Source: Streptomyces sp. 15-116A
GTDB taxonomy: Bacteria > Actinomycetota > Actinomycetes > Streptomycetales > Streptomycetaceae
DNA length: 36,823 bases
Assembly (NCBI RefSeq): GCF_025290915.1
Contig: NZ_JAOCQE010000036.1
Location: 1-36,823, forward strand
Direction of reading: 5' to 3'
Under the pieces are notes generated by a model. The model ran no database searches and was not told the origin of the DNA. It saw nothing but the letters and a program-made list of their open reading frames with translations. Below are positions 7,743 through 16,169 of the stretch, piece after piece (position 1 is the stretch's first letter; every line of letters begins with the position of its first letter). Both the position numbers and the translations under genes were made by a program.

Positions 7743-8201
7743 GTGCCCCAGATTCCTGAGAAGATCCACGAGCTCACGGTCGGCCAGCTCTCCGCGCGCA
7801 GCGGCGCCGCGGTGTCCGCCCTGCACTTCTACGAGTCCAAGGGCCTGATCAAGAGCCGCCGCACCTCGGGCAACCAGCGCCGCTACAGCCGGGACACCCT
7901 GCGCCGGGTCGCCTTCATCCGCGCCGCCCAGCGGGTCGGGATCCCGCTCGCCACGATCCGCGAGGCGCTCGCCGAGCTCCCCGAGGAGCGCACGCCGACC
8001 CGCGACGACTGGGCCCGCCTCTCCGAGGCGTGGCGCTCCGAACTGGACGAACGCATCAAGCAACTCAACCGCCTCCGCGACCACCTCACCGACTGCATCG
8101 GCTGCGGCTGCCTCTCCCTGGACACCTGCGTCCTCTCCAACCCGGACGACGTCACAGGCGACCGCCTCACGGGCTCCCGCCTGATGGCGGAACGCAGGTA
8201 G
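7743..8201 (+). CDS. soxR: Redox-sensing transcriptional activator SoxR
   Basis: A 152-residue MerR-family regulator. Residues 11-75 hold the MerR winged helix-turn-helix ([20 protein letters not shown], then ESKGLI). A dimer helix follows, and then the cluster motif [12 protein letters not shown], with cysteines at 118, 121, 123 and 129 giving the SoxR pattern CX2CXCX5C that binds a [2Fe-2S] cluster. In Streptomyces, SoxR responds to redox-active pigments rather than mainly to superoxide and controls a small set of oxidoreductase and transport genes. The sequence matches my memory of S. coelicolor SoxR (SCO1697) closely. No typical SoxR box was seen within this window. The start is a leaderless GTG. 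It is divergent from the MaoC gene. Confidence 0.96.
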   Translation: MPQIPEKIHELTVGQLSARSGAAVSALHFYESKGLIKSRRTSGNQRRYSRDTLRRVAFIRAAQRVGIPLATIREALAELPEERTPTRDDWARLSEAWRSELDERIKQLNRLRDHLTDCIGCGCLSLDTCVLSNPDDVTGDRLTGSRLMAERR

Positions 8202-8224
8202 ACGGACGAGGAGGCACTGCGGTA

Positions 8225-8271
8225 CCGGGCTGCCCTGTCCGTACGTACGTAGCCGGGCTGTCTGTCCGTAC
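8225..8271 (+). repeat. Imperfect direct repeat downstream of soxR
   Basis: CCGGGCTGCCCTGTCCGTAC (8225-8244) recurs as CCGGGCTGTCTGTCCGTAC (8253-8271), a 28-base period with GTACGTAC between. It lies between the soxR stop and the large dispersed repeat. Function unknown. Confidence 0.65.
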
Positions 8272-8277
8272 ACAGTT

Positions 8278-8445
8278 GCGGGCAGTCGTGCCTCCCCCAG
8301 TGCCTTATGGGCCTGGGAGGTGCCCCCAGGGCGGCACGGGTGGGCGATGGGGGTCCCCCCGCGCGAGCGAAGCCGAGCGTGGGGGAGAAGCCGAGAGTGG
8401 GGGAGGCACCCGGCCAGCGCGGGCAAGCGACACCCACCCCCGGCC
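8278..8445 (+). repeat. Dispersed intergenic repeat, copy 1
   Basis: The element runs from GCGGGCAGTCGTGCC (8278-8292) to CGACACCCACCCCCGGCC (8428-8445). A second copy in inverted orientation lies at 36496-36612 and shares both ends plus the core GCGGCACGGGTGGGC, GGTCCCCCCGC and AGCGAAGCCGAG. Copy 1 is longer because it has a 38-base insert at 8293-8330 (where copy 2 has six bases) and a doubled GAAGCCGAG-GTGGGGGA unit (about 8368-8403). The insert resembles the short element at 16155-16191. It sits between the convergent ends of soxR and the RNA ligase gene. Similar GC-rich intergenic repeats are common in Streptomyces. Confidence 0.85.
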
Positions 8446-8459
8446 CGCCCCGACACGGC

Positions 8460-9527
8460 TCACTCGTACTCCGTGCCCCCCTTCCGTGTCAGGTACCCCG
8501 GGCTGATCGCCTTCGCGATGGCCCGCCCACCCGTCACCGGGCTGTACCGCTCGACCACCGGCCGGATCACCACGCCCTCCCGCAGGTGCAGCTCCCGCCC
8601 GGACACCGTCTCCCGCCCCGACGCGATCTCCAGCACACGCGCACTGTCGTACGGCCCCTCGTACAGCCGGGGCACCAACGGCAGTCGGCCGTCCAGCAGT
8701 TCACCCGCGTCCAGCCATCGCACACGTCCGTCGATCTCCGCGGACACGTCGAACACGGCGTACCCCAGACTCTCGCGCCGCCCGTCCGCGCCGTACGTCA
8801 GGTCCTGCACCCCCGCCCCGTACACCTCGCCGAAGATGCCGACCCGCCGCGCCCCCAGCCGCCCTGCCAGCTCCGCCGCCGCCTCGGCCACGCCGTGACC
8901 CCGCACCGCCCGCCAGTACAGGTTGCGCGGGTCCTCCTTCAGCGCCAGCGACCGGGACCCGAAGCCCTTGGAGGAGACGTACACCCGCTCCTCGCCGGCG
9001 ACATACGTCAGCAGACAGGCCGAGCCGTGCAGCTTCTCGGTCAGCACCACGGGCTCGCCCGGCGCGAAGATGTCCGGGTACCGCTGGATGTTCTCGATGT
9101 TGACCCACGGCAGCAGCTCCGGCGCCGACTCCACCTCACCGCTCATGGTCGGCGGCACCGGCGGCACCCACTTGGTGATCCCCAGCAGCTCCGCGAAGTC
9201 CGTGCCCTCCTTCGCCGCCCGCGCCAGGTCGACCTCCGCCAGCGCCTTCGGCCGGCACACGATGCCCTGCGACAGCTCACCGCGCAGCCGCACCGCCTTG
9301 ACCCGGTCGCGGTTCCCGCCCGCCAGCCGACCGGTCAGCCCCAGCTCCTCGATCAGCGCGGCCGGCAGCACCGACTGCTCGGGGATGTACACGGCCACAT
9401 CACCCGTGCGGTACGCCCCCTTGGCGACGACGGCACGGTACAGACCCACCTGGGCCAGCTCCAGTGCGTCGGCGTCGGGATGCTCATGGACGGTCAGGAC
9501 TTCGGCGGTGACGCGCAGCGTCGACAT
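8460..9527 (-). CDS. RNA ligase, DRB0094 (Deinococcus Rnl) family
   Basis: A 355-residue ATP-dependent RNA ligase. Residues 1-120 form the N-terminal OB-like module (VHEHPDADALELAQVG, then VYIPEQSVLP). The nucleotidyltransferase core follows: motif I EKLHGSA with the nucleophilic lysine at 165, motif III-like FGEVYG (232-237), motif IV REGVVIRP (316-323) and motif V AIAKAISPGYL. The Deinococcus member seals 3'-OH/5'-phosphate nicks when the 3' side is RNA, suggesting a role in RNA repair; this is known for the family, not shown here. ATG 9527 has GGAG about nine bases upstream. Its promoter (9603-9632) lies between it and the zinc-ribbon gene. The gene ends 15 bases from the dispersed repeat. 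Confidence 0.93.
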   Translation of the reverse strand: MSTLRVTAEVLTVHEHPDADALELAQVGLYRAVVAKGAYRTGDVAVYIPEQSVLPAALIEELGLTGRLAGGNRDRVKAVRLRGELSQGIVCRPKALAEVDLARAAKEGTDFAELLGITKWVPPVPPTMSGEVESAPELLPWVNIENIQRYPDIFAPGEPVVLTEKLHGSACLLTYVAGEERVYVSSKGFGSRSLALKEDPRNLYWRAVRGHGVAEAAAELAGRLGARRVGIFGEVYGAGVQDLTYGADGRRESLGYAVFDVSAEIDGRVRWLDAGELLDGRLPLVPRLYEGPYDSARVLEIASGRETVSGRELHLREGVVIRPVVERYSPVTGGRAIAKAISPGYLTRKGGTEYE

Positions 9528-9602
9528 CGGTACCGCTCCTCAGGCTCGTCAGGTGCGTTTCATCGCCCCCAACTCTCCTGAGGAGAAAGGGCTGGAACGA
9601 CC

Positions 9603-9632
9603 GATTTACCGCCTGCTACGGTCGCTCGTCAC
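9603..9632 (-). promoter_or_regulatory. Probable promoter of the RNA ligase gene
   Basis: On the minus strand GTGACG (9632-9627) and TAAATC (9608-9603) are 18 bases apart. An inverted repeat CGACCG (9598-9603) / CGGTCG (9619-9624) brackets the -10 and could bind a regulator. Confidence 0.4.
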
Positions 9633-9708
9633 GCACCCGCGCCCGGGTGACAGCGGGGGTGCGGCATCCCCGGCGTACGCCCCCGGACCCGCCCCGCACC
9701 CCCACCGC

Positions 9709-10311
9709 TCAGGCCGACACCAGCAGCCTGGCGCGCCGGGCGTTGGCCAGCGCCTCCGTCGTCAGGACCGGCAGCGGCACCAGGATGCCGCAGTCCGTGC
9801 ACACCGGGCCCGCCGACGGCTCGTGGTCCAGGTCGTACCGCCACATGAGCCGTTCCCCCCGGCACACGGGGCAGGCCGAACCCGGCTCACGCTCCAGCGC
9901 GGCGATCAGCCGCCGCAGCACCTCCGCCAGGGGCTCGCGCGGATGCACCCGCGGGTCGTCGCACCAGGCCACCCCGAAGCCGCCCCAGGTCAGCCGGTGC
10001 CAGTCGTCCACGCTGCCGGGCCTGCGCAGCCCGTCGTGCTTCTCCTTCCTGCGGCGCTCGGCGAACTCGACCTCGTAGGCAAGCCACACCGCGCGCGCCT
10101 CCTCCAGCTCCTCCAGTGCGGCCACGAGCCGCGCCGGCTCCACGGAGCGGTCCTCCGGGTCGAACCCGGCACGCGCGCACAGATGGTCCCAGGTCGCCCT
10201 GTGCCCATAGGGAGCGAAGCGCTCGAGGCACTTGCGCAGCGAATAGCGCCGCAGTGCCAGGTCGCACCGCGGATCCCGGACCTGTCTCGCCAGACTTCGG
10301 AAACCGGCCAT
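9709..10311 (-). CDS. Zinc-ribbon protein of unknown function
   Basis: A 200-residue soluble protein that I do not recognise. The N-terminal 90 residues look helical and charged (residues about 60-90 rich in E, R and K). Residues 130-180 contain a four-cysteine zinc ribbon: CPVCRG followed about 24 residues later by CTDCG. Such ribbons occur in nucleic-acid-binding and in assembly proteins. The ATG at 10311 is backed by GGAGG nine bases upstream. It lies upstream of the RNA ligase on the same strand, but a 181-base gap with its own promoter argues against a tight operon. Gene start and reading frame are well supported; function is open. Confidence 0.75.
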   Translation of the reverse strand: MAGFRSLARQVRDPRCDLALRRYSLRKCLERFAPYGHRATWDHLCARAGFDPEDRSVEPARLVAALEELEEARAVWLAYEVEFAERRRKEKHDGLRRPGSVDDWHRLTWGGFGVAWCDDPRVHPREPLAEVLRRLIAALEREPGSACPVCRGERLMWRYDLDHEPSAGPVCTDCGILVPLPVLTTEALANARRARLLVSA

Positions 10312-10661
10312 CGTCCTGCACCTCCGTCACACCTGCACCTGTAATCCGGTCACTTCGGCGTCGTCGAACGGACGTCGCCGAATAGACGTATCGACAACCG
10401 AATCGGCTCCATCCTTTTTTCGATGGCCCCCATCGGCGGGCCGTGGGGCTCACGCGCCAACCCCTGTGCGTCGTGGCTCAGTTGCGGCCGCGGCACGCGC
10501 GCCGGGCGCCCCGCGGGCACGCCTCGTCCAGTCTGAGAACTCCCGGCACACGCCACGGGTTCCTGACATTCCTCACCGGCATGCACCGCGACGGTGAAAC
10601 GGCGCATAAAAAGCGGCGGCGGCCGGGTGCACCCCGGCCGCCGCCGCACGACATCCCCCGC
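10312..10661. other. 350-bp intergenic region
   Basis: No convincing gene was found. It holds a perfect seven-base inverted repeat TTCGGCG/CGCCGAA (10354-10360 and 10376-10382), 42 bases before the start of the zinc-ribbon gene. A second repeat, CCATC/GATGG, lies at 10409-10413 and 10422-10426. The terminator of the NamZ gene is at 10606-10647. The first repeat may be an operator for the zinc-ribbon gene. Confidence 0.5.
10606..10647 (-). terminator. Rho-independent terminator of the NamZ gene
   Basis: On the minus strand a perfect 15-bp stem GCGGCGGCGGCCGGG/CCCGGCCGCCGCCGC (arms 10633-10647 and 10613-10627, five-base loop) is followed at once by TTTTTAT. It begins 15 bases after the NamZ stop codon. 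A textbook intrinsic terminator with a T-run is unusual in Streptomyces. Confidence 0.92.
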
Positions 10662-11912
10662 TCAGCGATACAGCAGATACTGCCGCCGCACGTCGCGGAA
10701 TTCGCCCAGCTCCTCCTGCCAGCCGGCCACGACCTCGTCCACGCCGGCACCCGAGTCGATCAGGGTGCGCACCAGCGTGGATCCGGTCAGCTTGTCGATC
10801 CAGTTGTCCGGCCGCCAGGCGAACCCGCTCCACGTCCGCTTGGCCGAGACCAGCAGCCCGATGCCGGTCCGCACGGGATCGAACGCCTCCCGGTCGTGCA
10901 CATGAACCTGTACGCCCCCGACGGTCTTCCCCTGGAACTTGGAGAAGGTGGGTGTGAAGTACGCCTCACGGAAGCGGACCCCCGCCAGCCCCAGCTCGTT
11001 CGCCGCGGCCGCCCAGCGTCCGTCGATCCCCTCGGCGCCCACCAGTTCGAACGGCCGGGTCGTCCCGCGCCCCTCCGAGAGGTTGGTGCCCTCGAAGAGA
11101 CAGGTCCCCGAGTACACCAGCGCGGTCTCCGGCGTCGGCATGTTCGGGCTCGGCGGTACCCAGGGCAGCCCGGAGGCGTCGTAGAAGTCCGACCGCTTCC
11201 ACCCCGACATGCGGACGGTCTCCAGCCGCACCGGCGAGGTGAGGAACTCGCCGTTGAACAGCTCCGCCAGCTCCGCCACGGTCATCCCGTGCGCCTGCGA
11301 GATCGGCTGCCGCCCGACGAACGTGGCGAACTCCTTGTGCAGCACCGGACCGAGGGCCGCCCGCCCGGTCACCGGGTTCGGCCGGTCCAGGACGACGAAC
11401 CGCTTGCCCGCGAGCCGCGCCGCCTCCATGCAGTCGAACATCGTCCAGATGTACGTGTAGAAGCGCGCGCCCACGTCCTGGATGTCGAAGACGACCGTGT
11501 CCACGCCGGACGCGGTGAAGATGTCGGCGAGCGGCTGACCGCTCTTCAGATACGTGTCGTAGACCGGCAGCCCGGTCGCCGGGTCGTCGTAGCGGCCCTC
11601 GGAGCCGCCCGCCTGTGCGGTGCCGCGGAAGCCGTGCTCGGGTCCGAAGACGGCGATCAGGTCCACCCGGTCGTCGGCGTGCATCACGTCGACGATGTGC
11701 CGCACGTCCCGGGTGATGCCGGTCGGGTTGGTGACCACGCCGACCCGCTGTCCGTCGAGCAGCGCGTAGCCGTCCGCCGCGAGCCGCTCGAACCCGGTGC
11801 GCAGCTTCCGGCCGCCCGCGGGGGCCCGCTCGGGGGCCGCGTGCGCCGGTGCCGCACTCACCGCCACGGCGGCGGTGCCGGCGGCGAGCAGGTGGCGTCT
11901 GGACAGCTTCAT
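10662..11912 (-). CDS. Tat-exported NamZ/DUF1343 exo-beta-N-acetylmuramidase
   Basis: A 416-residue secreted protein. The N-terminus MKLSRRHLLAAGTAAVAVSA is a twin-arginine signal ending near AHA (about residue 25). The mature protein matches the DUF1343 family: RVGVVTNPTGI, FGPEHGFRG, VFDIQDVGARFYTYIWTM and DRPNPVTG are the conserved blocks. The family founder, Bacillus NamZ (YbbC), removes terminal MurNAc from peptidoglycan fragments (GH171). Here it probably recycles cell-wall fragments outside the membrane. ATG 11912 has GGAGGT six bases upstream. A strong terminator follows the gene. It is divergent from the SDR operon, 241 bases away. Confidence 0.93.
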   Translation of the reverse strand: MKLSRRHLLAAGTAAVAVSAAPAHAAPERAPAGGRKLRTGFERLAADGYALLDGQRVGVVTNPTGITRDVRHIVDVMHADDRVDLIAVFGPEHGFRGTAQAGGSEGRYDDPATGLPVYDTYLKSGQPLADIFTASGVDTVVFDIQDVGARFYTYIWTMFDCMEAARLAGKRFVVLDRPNPVTGRAALGPVLHKEFATFVGRQPISQAHGMTVAELAELFNGEFLTSPVRLETVRMSGWKRSDFYDASGLPWVPPSPNMPTPETALVYSGTCLFEGTNLSEGRGTTRPFELVGAEGIDGRWAAAANELGLAGVRFREAYFTPTFSKFQGKTVGGVQVHVHDREAFDPVRTGIGLLVSAKRTWSGFAWRPDNWIDKLTGSTLVRTLIDSGAGVDEVVAGWQEELGEFRDVRRQYLLYR

Positions 11913-12020
11913 GCGGTGACCTCCGTGATCGCGGAAGATGTCATGCCCACGCACGCTAGCGCGCGTCCGCGCGACGGGGAACGAACCTGACCGACCCGCT
12001 TCGGATCACCTCTTCCCAGG

Positions 12021-12038
12021 TACATACCGACCGGTTAG
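12021..12038 (+). promoter_or_regulatory. Shared TetR-type operator before the SDR/ligase/TetR operon
   Basis: CCGACC|GGTTAG (12027-12038), preceded by ACATA, overlaps a -10-like TACATA (12021-12026). The 14-mer ACATACCGACCGGT is identical, in the same orientation to transcription, to the site before the kinase/acyl-CoA dehydrogenase operon. The TetR at 14643 is the likely binder since it belongs to this operon. Confidence 0.6.
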
Positions 12039-12153
12039 TCTGACGCCACGCGTCACCGCCGCCGCAGCCGCGCGACCGGGCCGGACAGCGCCCGGCCACA
12101 ATGAGGCGGCAGCCGCGTACAGAGTCGCTGGGAAGCCGCGTCGAAGGAGACCG

Positions 12154-12927
12154 ATGGTGGAAGCCGTGCAGGGTGCGAAGGTGGTCGTCACGGGGGCCGG
12201 GGGCGGCATCGGGGCGGCCCTCGCCCGCCGCTTCGCCGCCCAGGGGGCGCAGGTCGTCGTCAACGACCTGGACGCGGAGGGCGCCAAGGCCGTCGCCGAG
12301 GAGATCGGCGGCATCGCCGTCCCGGGCGACGCCTCCACGATCGTCAGCGAGGCGCGGGACGCCCTCGGCGGCACGGTCGACGTCTACTGCGCCAACGCGG
12401 GCGTCGGCCGCAACGGCGGCGAGCCCGGCGAACCCCTCGACGAAGCGGCCTGGTCCCTCTCCTGGGACGTCAACGTGATGGCGCACGTCCGTGCCGCGCA
12501 CGCCCTGCTCCCGGACTGGCTGGAGCGCGGCAGCGGCCGCTTCGTCTCCACCGTCTCCGCCGCCGGACTGCTCACCATGATCGGCACCGCCCCCTACAGC
12601 GTCACCAAGCACGGCGCCTACGCCTTCGCCGAGTGGCTGTCGCTGACGTACCGCCACCGGGGTGTGAAGGTCCACGCGATCTGCCCGCAGGGCGTGCGCA
12701 CCGGCATGCTCGACGCCAGTGGCAGCGCGGGCGAGCTGGTCCTCAAGCCGAACGCGATCGAGCCGGACGACGTCGCCGACGCCCTCTTCCGCGGCATCGA
12801 GGAGGACCGCTTCCTGATCCTGCCGCACCCCGAGGTCGCCGAGTACTACCAGGCCCGCGCCGCCGAACCCGAGCGCTGGCTCAAGGGCATGAACCGCATC
12901 CAGCAGCAGTGGGAGGCCACCCGATGA
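12154..12927 (+). CDS. Short-chain dehydrogenase/reductase (SDR)
   Basis: A 257-residue classical SDR of usual length. The cofactor motif TGAGGGIG is at 13-20, with D38/D40 after beta strand 2 suggesting preference for NAD(H). NAG is at 81-83, and the catalytic triad is Ser135, Tyr148 and Lys152 (YSVTK). The C-terminus is typical of SDRs acting on acyl or hydroxy-acid substrates, but the substrate is unknown. AAGGAG lies five bases before ATG 12154. Its TGA overlaps the ATG of the ligase gene (ATGA), so the two are translationally coupled. In the proposed pathway it would interconvert 4-oxo- and 4-hydroxyacyl-CoA, as LvaD is thought to do in Pseudomonas. That assignment is inference. Confidence 0.93.
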   Translation: MVEAVQGAKVVVTGAGGGIGAALARRFAAQGAQVVVNDLDAEGAKAVAEEIGGIAVPGDASTIVSEARDALGGTVDVYCANAGVGRNGGEPGEPLDEAAWSLSWDVNVMAHVRAAHALLPDWLERGSGRFVSTVSAAGLLTMIGTAPYSVTKHGAYAFAEWLSLTYRHRGVKVHAICPQGVRTGMLDASGSAGELVLKPNAIEPDDVADALFRGIEEDRFLILPHPEVAEYYQARAAEPERWLKGMNRIQQQWEATR

Positions 12928-14588
12928 CCGCCTCCCGCTACGCCGCCCAGCCCTGGCTGAACCTCCTCACCGACGCCCAGCGCGCACCGATATCCCCGGA
13001 CGACTCCCTGGTCCACGCCCTGCGCCGCGCGGCGGCCGGCACCCCCGACCGCGCCTTCCTCGCCTACTTCGACGGCCGGCTGACCTACCGGGAGGCCGAC
13101 GAGCTCAGCGACTCCGTCGCCGGGCACCTCGCCGGGCGCGGCCTGGAGCGCGGCGACCGGGTGGCGATCCTGCTGCAGAACTCGCCGCTGTTCGTCCTCG
13201 CCCTGCTCGGCGCCTGGAAGGCGGGCGCGGTCGTCGTCCCCGTCAACCCCATGTACAAGTCGGGCGAGGTCACCCACGTCCTGCACGACGCCGGCGTCAC
13301 CGCGCTGATCTGCTCCGACCGCGCCTGGGAGTCGTATCTGCGCGACACCGCCGACGGCTCACCCGTGCGGATCGTGCTCACCGCCTGCGAGCTGGACTTC
13401 CAGAGCCGCGGCGACACGCGCGTGCTCACCTTCGAGCGGCTCCCGCAGCCCCCCGACGCCGACGACCTCACCGCCGTCGCCCGCCAGGGCCTGCCCGCCC
13501 CCGAGCACCGCGACCCCGCGCCCTCGGACACGGCCCTGATCAGCTACACCTCGGGCACCAGCGGCACCCCCAAGGGCGCCACCAACACCCACCGCAACAT
13601 CATGTACAACGCCGAACGGCAGCGCACCGGACTCGGCCTGCCCGAGGCGCCCGTCTACTTCGCGCTCGCGCCGCTGTTCCACATCACCGGCATGGTCTGC
13701 CAGCTCGGCGCCTGCCTGAACAGCGCGGGCACCCTCGTCCTCGCGTACCGCTTCGAGGCGGGCGTCGTGCTGGACGCCTTCGCCGAGCACCGCCCGCACT
13801 ACACCGTCGGCCCGTCCACCGCCTTCATGGCGCTGGCCGCCCACCCCGACGTCAGCCGCGACCACTTCTCCTCCTTCCAGGTGATCTCCTCCGGCGGCGC
13901 CCCGCTGCCGCCGGCCCTCGTCGAGAAGTTCCGCGCCGGCTTCGGGCCGTACATCCGCAACGGCTACGGACTGACCGAGTGCACCGCCCCCTGCGCCTCC
14001 GTCCCGCCGCACCTCGAAGCGCCCGTCGACGAGGCCTCCGGGACGCTCGCGGTGGGCGTGCCCGGCCCCGAGACGGTCGTCCGGATCGTCGACGAGCAGG
14101 GCGAGGAGGTGCCCTTCGGGGAGCAGGGCGAGATCGTCGTCCGCGGGCCGCAGGTCGTGCCCGGCTACTGGGGGCGGCCCGAGGCCACCGCCGAGACCTT
14201 CCCGGACGGCGAGCTGCGCACCGGCGACATCGGCTTCATGGACGAACAGGGCTGGCTCTACGTCGTCGACCGCAAGAAGGACATGATCAACGCCTCCGGC
14301 TTCAAGGTGTGGCCGCGCGAGGTCGAGGACGTCCTCTACACCCACCCGGCGGTCCGCGAGGCGGCCGTGGTCGGCGTCCCCGACGGCTACCGCGGGGAGA
14401 CCGTCAAGGCCTTCATCAGCCTGCGCCCCGGCGCCGAAGCGGACCCGGACGACCTCGCCGCGTACTGCAAGGAGAGACTGGCCGCCTACAAATACCCGCG
14501 TCAGGTGGAGATCCTGCCCGAGTTGCCGAAGACGACCAGTGGGAAGATCCTCCGTCGGGAACTGCGTTCCCTGACGCACGACAACTGA
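12924..14588 (+). CDS. Acyl-CoA synthetase (AMP-forming, class I adenylating enzyme)
   Basis: A 554-residue enzyme. The adenylation P-loop YTSGTSGTPKGATN is at about 208-221, the NGYGLTE motif near 350 binds the adenylate, GELRTGDIGFMDEQGWLYVVDRKKD is cut here into its A7/A8 motifs near 430-453, and the catalytic lysine of TTSGKILRRE is at 541. It activates a carboxylic acid to its CoA thioester through an acyl-AMP. The family includes fatty-acid, medium-chain and short hydroxy-acid ligases, so substrate is not fixed by sequence. It overlaps the SDR by four bases and is followed by a TetR gene 54 bases on, forming a three-gene operon behind the operator at 12027. Confidence 0.95.
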   Translation: MTASRYAAQPWLNLLTDAQRAPISPDDSLVHALRRAAAGTPDRAFLAYFDGRLTYREADELSDSVAGHLAGRGLERGDRVAILLQNSPLFVLALLGAWKAGAVVVPVNPMYKSGEVTHVLHDAGVTALICSDRAWESYLRDTADGSPVRIVLTACELDFQSRGDTRVLTFERLPQPPDADDLTAVARQGLPAPEHRDPAPSDTALISYTSGTSGTPKGATNTHRNIMYNAERQRTGLGLPEAPVYFALAPLFHITGMVCQLGACLNSAGTLVLAYRFEAGVVLDAFAEHRPHYTVGPSTAFMALAAHPDVSRDHFSSFQVISSGGAPLPPALVEKFRAGFGPYIRNGYGLTECTAPCASVPPHLEAPVDEASGTLAVGVPGPETVVRIVDEQGEEVPFGEQGEIVVRGPQVVPGYWGRPEATAETFPDGELRTGDIGFMDEQGWLYVVDRKKDMINASGFKVWPREVEDVLYTHPAVREAAVVGVPDGYRGETVKAFISLRPGAEADPDDLAAYCKERLAAYKYPRQVEILPELPKTTSGKILRRELRSLTHDN

Positions 14589-14642
14589 CGACGACGGATA
14601 CGACGACTGTTCAGCGACGACTGGCAGTGACATGGAAGGCAG

Positions 14643-15245
14643 GTGGCGGCAGTGCCCAGGACGACGGACGGTGACGGGACTCCTGTGCCGCAGCGGCTCC
14701 TGGCCGCCGCCACCCGGCTCTTCGCGGAGCAGGGCTACGACCGCACCTCCGTGCAGGAGATCGTGGAGGCGGCCGGCGTCACCAAGGGGGCGCTCTACCA
14801 CTACTTCGGCTCCAAGGACGACCTGCTGCACGAGGTGTACGCGCGCGTGCTGCGGCTCCAGCAGGAGCGCCTCGACCACTTCGCCGACGCGGACGAGCCG
14901 ATCGACAAGCGGGTGCGCGACGCGGCGGCGGACGTCGTGGTCACCACCATCGAGAACCTCGACGACGCGTCGATCTTCTTCCGGTCCATGCACCATCTCA
15001 GCCCGGAGAAGAACAAGCAGGTGCGGGCCGAGCGCCGCCGGTACCACGAACGCTTCCGCGCGCTCATCGAGGAGGGCCAGCAAGCGGGCGTCTTCTCCAA
15101 GGCCACCCCGGCCGACCTGGTGGTGGACTACCACTTCGGCTCGGTCCACCACCTGTCCACCTGGTACCGCCCCGACGGCCCCCTCACCCCCCAGCAGGTC
15201 GCCGACCACCTCGCCGACCTACTGCTGAGGGCGCTGCGCCCCTGA
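14643..15245 (+). CDS. TetR-family regulator of the SDR/ligase operon
   Basis: A 200-residue protein. Residues about 15-60 are a canonical TetR DNA-binding domain: QRLLAAATRLFAEQGYDRTS, then VQEIVEAAGVTKGALYHYF, then GSKDDLL. The C-terminal domain resembles the group of actinobacterial regulators of fatty-acid and sterol catabolism (FadR/KstR2-like fold). GTG 14643 has GGAAGG four bases upstream; a second GTG at 14652 is possible. It is the last gene of the SDR/ligase operon and overlaps the 3' end of the convergent LysR gene by 27 bases. As the operon carries the shared palindrome, it is the best candidate for the repressor of the whole proposed regulon. The inducer would be an acyl-CoA by family analogy. 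Confidence 0.92.
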   Translation: MAAVPRTTDGDGTPVPQRLLAAATRLFAEQGYDRTSVQEIVEAAGVTKGALYHYFGSKDDLLHEVYARVLRLQQERLDHFADADEPIDKRVRDAAADVVVTTIENLDDASIFFRSMHHLSPEKNKQVRAERRRYHERFRALIEEGQQAGVFSKATPADLVVDYHFGSVHHLSTWYRPDGPLTPQQVADHLADLLLRALRP

Positions 15246-16169
15246 GGCGTCCATGAGGTGATCGAGCAGCGCGGCCCCCGCCGGATTGCGCGGCCGTGCC
15301 CCGCGCCCGGCCAGGACCACCGTGCGGCCCGGGTCCGGCTGCCGGACCGACAGCCACGGCAGCCCGGCCCGCTCGCCGATCGGCCGCGGTACGAACGCCA
15401 CCCCGATCCCGGCCCGCACCAGCTCCACCAGCAGGCCGGCCTGGGTGACGTCACAGGTGATCCGGCGGCGCAGCCCGCAGTGCGCGGCCAGCCGCCGCAC
15501 CGCCGTCTCCAGACCCGTGCCCGCGCGGAAGTCCACGAAGGGCTCCTCGGCGAGGTCGCTGATGCGCACCCGGCCCGCCCCGGCCAGCCGGTGCCCCGGC
15601 GCGGTGATCAGCACCAGCTCCTCGTGCCAGGTCGCGTGCACCGTCAGCGGCTCGGGCAGCTCCCGGGCGTCCGGCGCCAGATACGCCAGATCCAGCTCGC
15701 CTGCCCGCAGCGCCGCGGTCAGCTCGTCCACCGTCGCATCCCGTACGGACACCTGGATGCCCGGGAAGTCCCGGTGGAAGGCGGCCAGTTCGGCCGGCAG
15801 ATCCACGCACGTCAGAGTCTGGATGGTGCCGATCGCCACCCGCCCGGTCTCCAGCCCGGCCACCGCCGCCACCGCCTGCCGCGCGGACTCCGCCCCGGCC
15901 AGCAGCGCACGCGCCTGCGGCACCAGAGCCCGGCCCGCCTCCGTGAGTACCACCCGGCGGCCGGTGCGGTCGAACAGATCGGCGCCCAGCTCCCGTTCCA
16001 GATTGCGGATCGAGGTACTGAGCGCCGACTGCACGATCAGCTCGGCACGGGCGGCGGCGGTGAACCCGCCCTCGGTGACGACCGCCATGCTCTCGGCGTG
16101 CCGGGCGTCGACCGGCGTACTGGTTGTACGTGGTCGGCGCCCGGTGTGCCGAGTGGGGGCACCTCCCAC
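15219..16169 (-). CDS. LysR-family transcriptional regulator, uncertain 5' end
   Basis: The product is 316 residues from GTG 16169. The LysR winged helix-turn-helix is seen at about 27-80 (VVTEGGFTAAARAELIVQSA, then LSTSIRNLERELGADLFDR), followed by a full substrate-binding domain ending with the FVPR and RAGIGVAF blocks. The start is odd. In frame there is no ATG, GTG or TTG between GTG 16169 and the ATG at 16088, and 16088 would cut into helix 1. GTG 16169 itself lies inside a repeat element (16155-16191) and lacks a spaced ribosome site. Either the repeat supplies the start, or translation begins at a non-standard codon. The gene overlaps the convergent TetR by 27 bases. Confidence 0.85.
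   Translation of the reverse strand: MGGAPTRHTGRRPRTTSTPVDARHAESMAVVTEGGFTAAARAELIVQSALSTSIRNLERELGADLFDRTGRRVVLTEAGRALVPQARALLAGAESARQAVAAVAGLETGRVAIGTIQTLTCVDLPAELAAFHRDFPGIQVSVRDATVDELTAALRAGELDLAYLAPDARELPEPLTVHATWHEELVLITAPGHRLAGAGRVRISDLAEEPFVDFRAGTGLETAVRRLAAHCGLRRRITCDVTQAGLLVELVRAGIGVAFVPRPIGERAGLPWLSVRQPDPGRTVVLAGRGARPRNPAGAALLDHLMDASGAQRPQQ

Noticed and set aside
13359..15209. A 616-codon open frame on the minus strand over the ligase and TetR genes
   Set aside because: Composition is Gly/Val/Asp/Arg-rich with no domain, and the plus-strand genes are certain. Such antisense frames are normal in DNA with extreme third-position GC. The same applies to long frames opposite 4939-6090 and 11956-12828.
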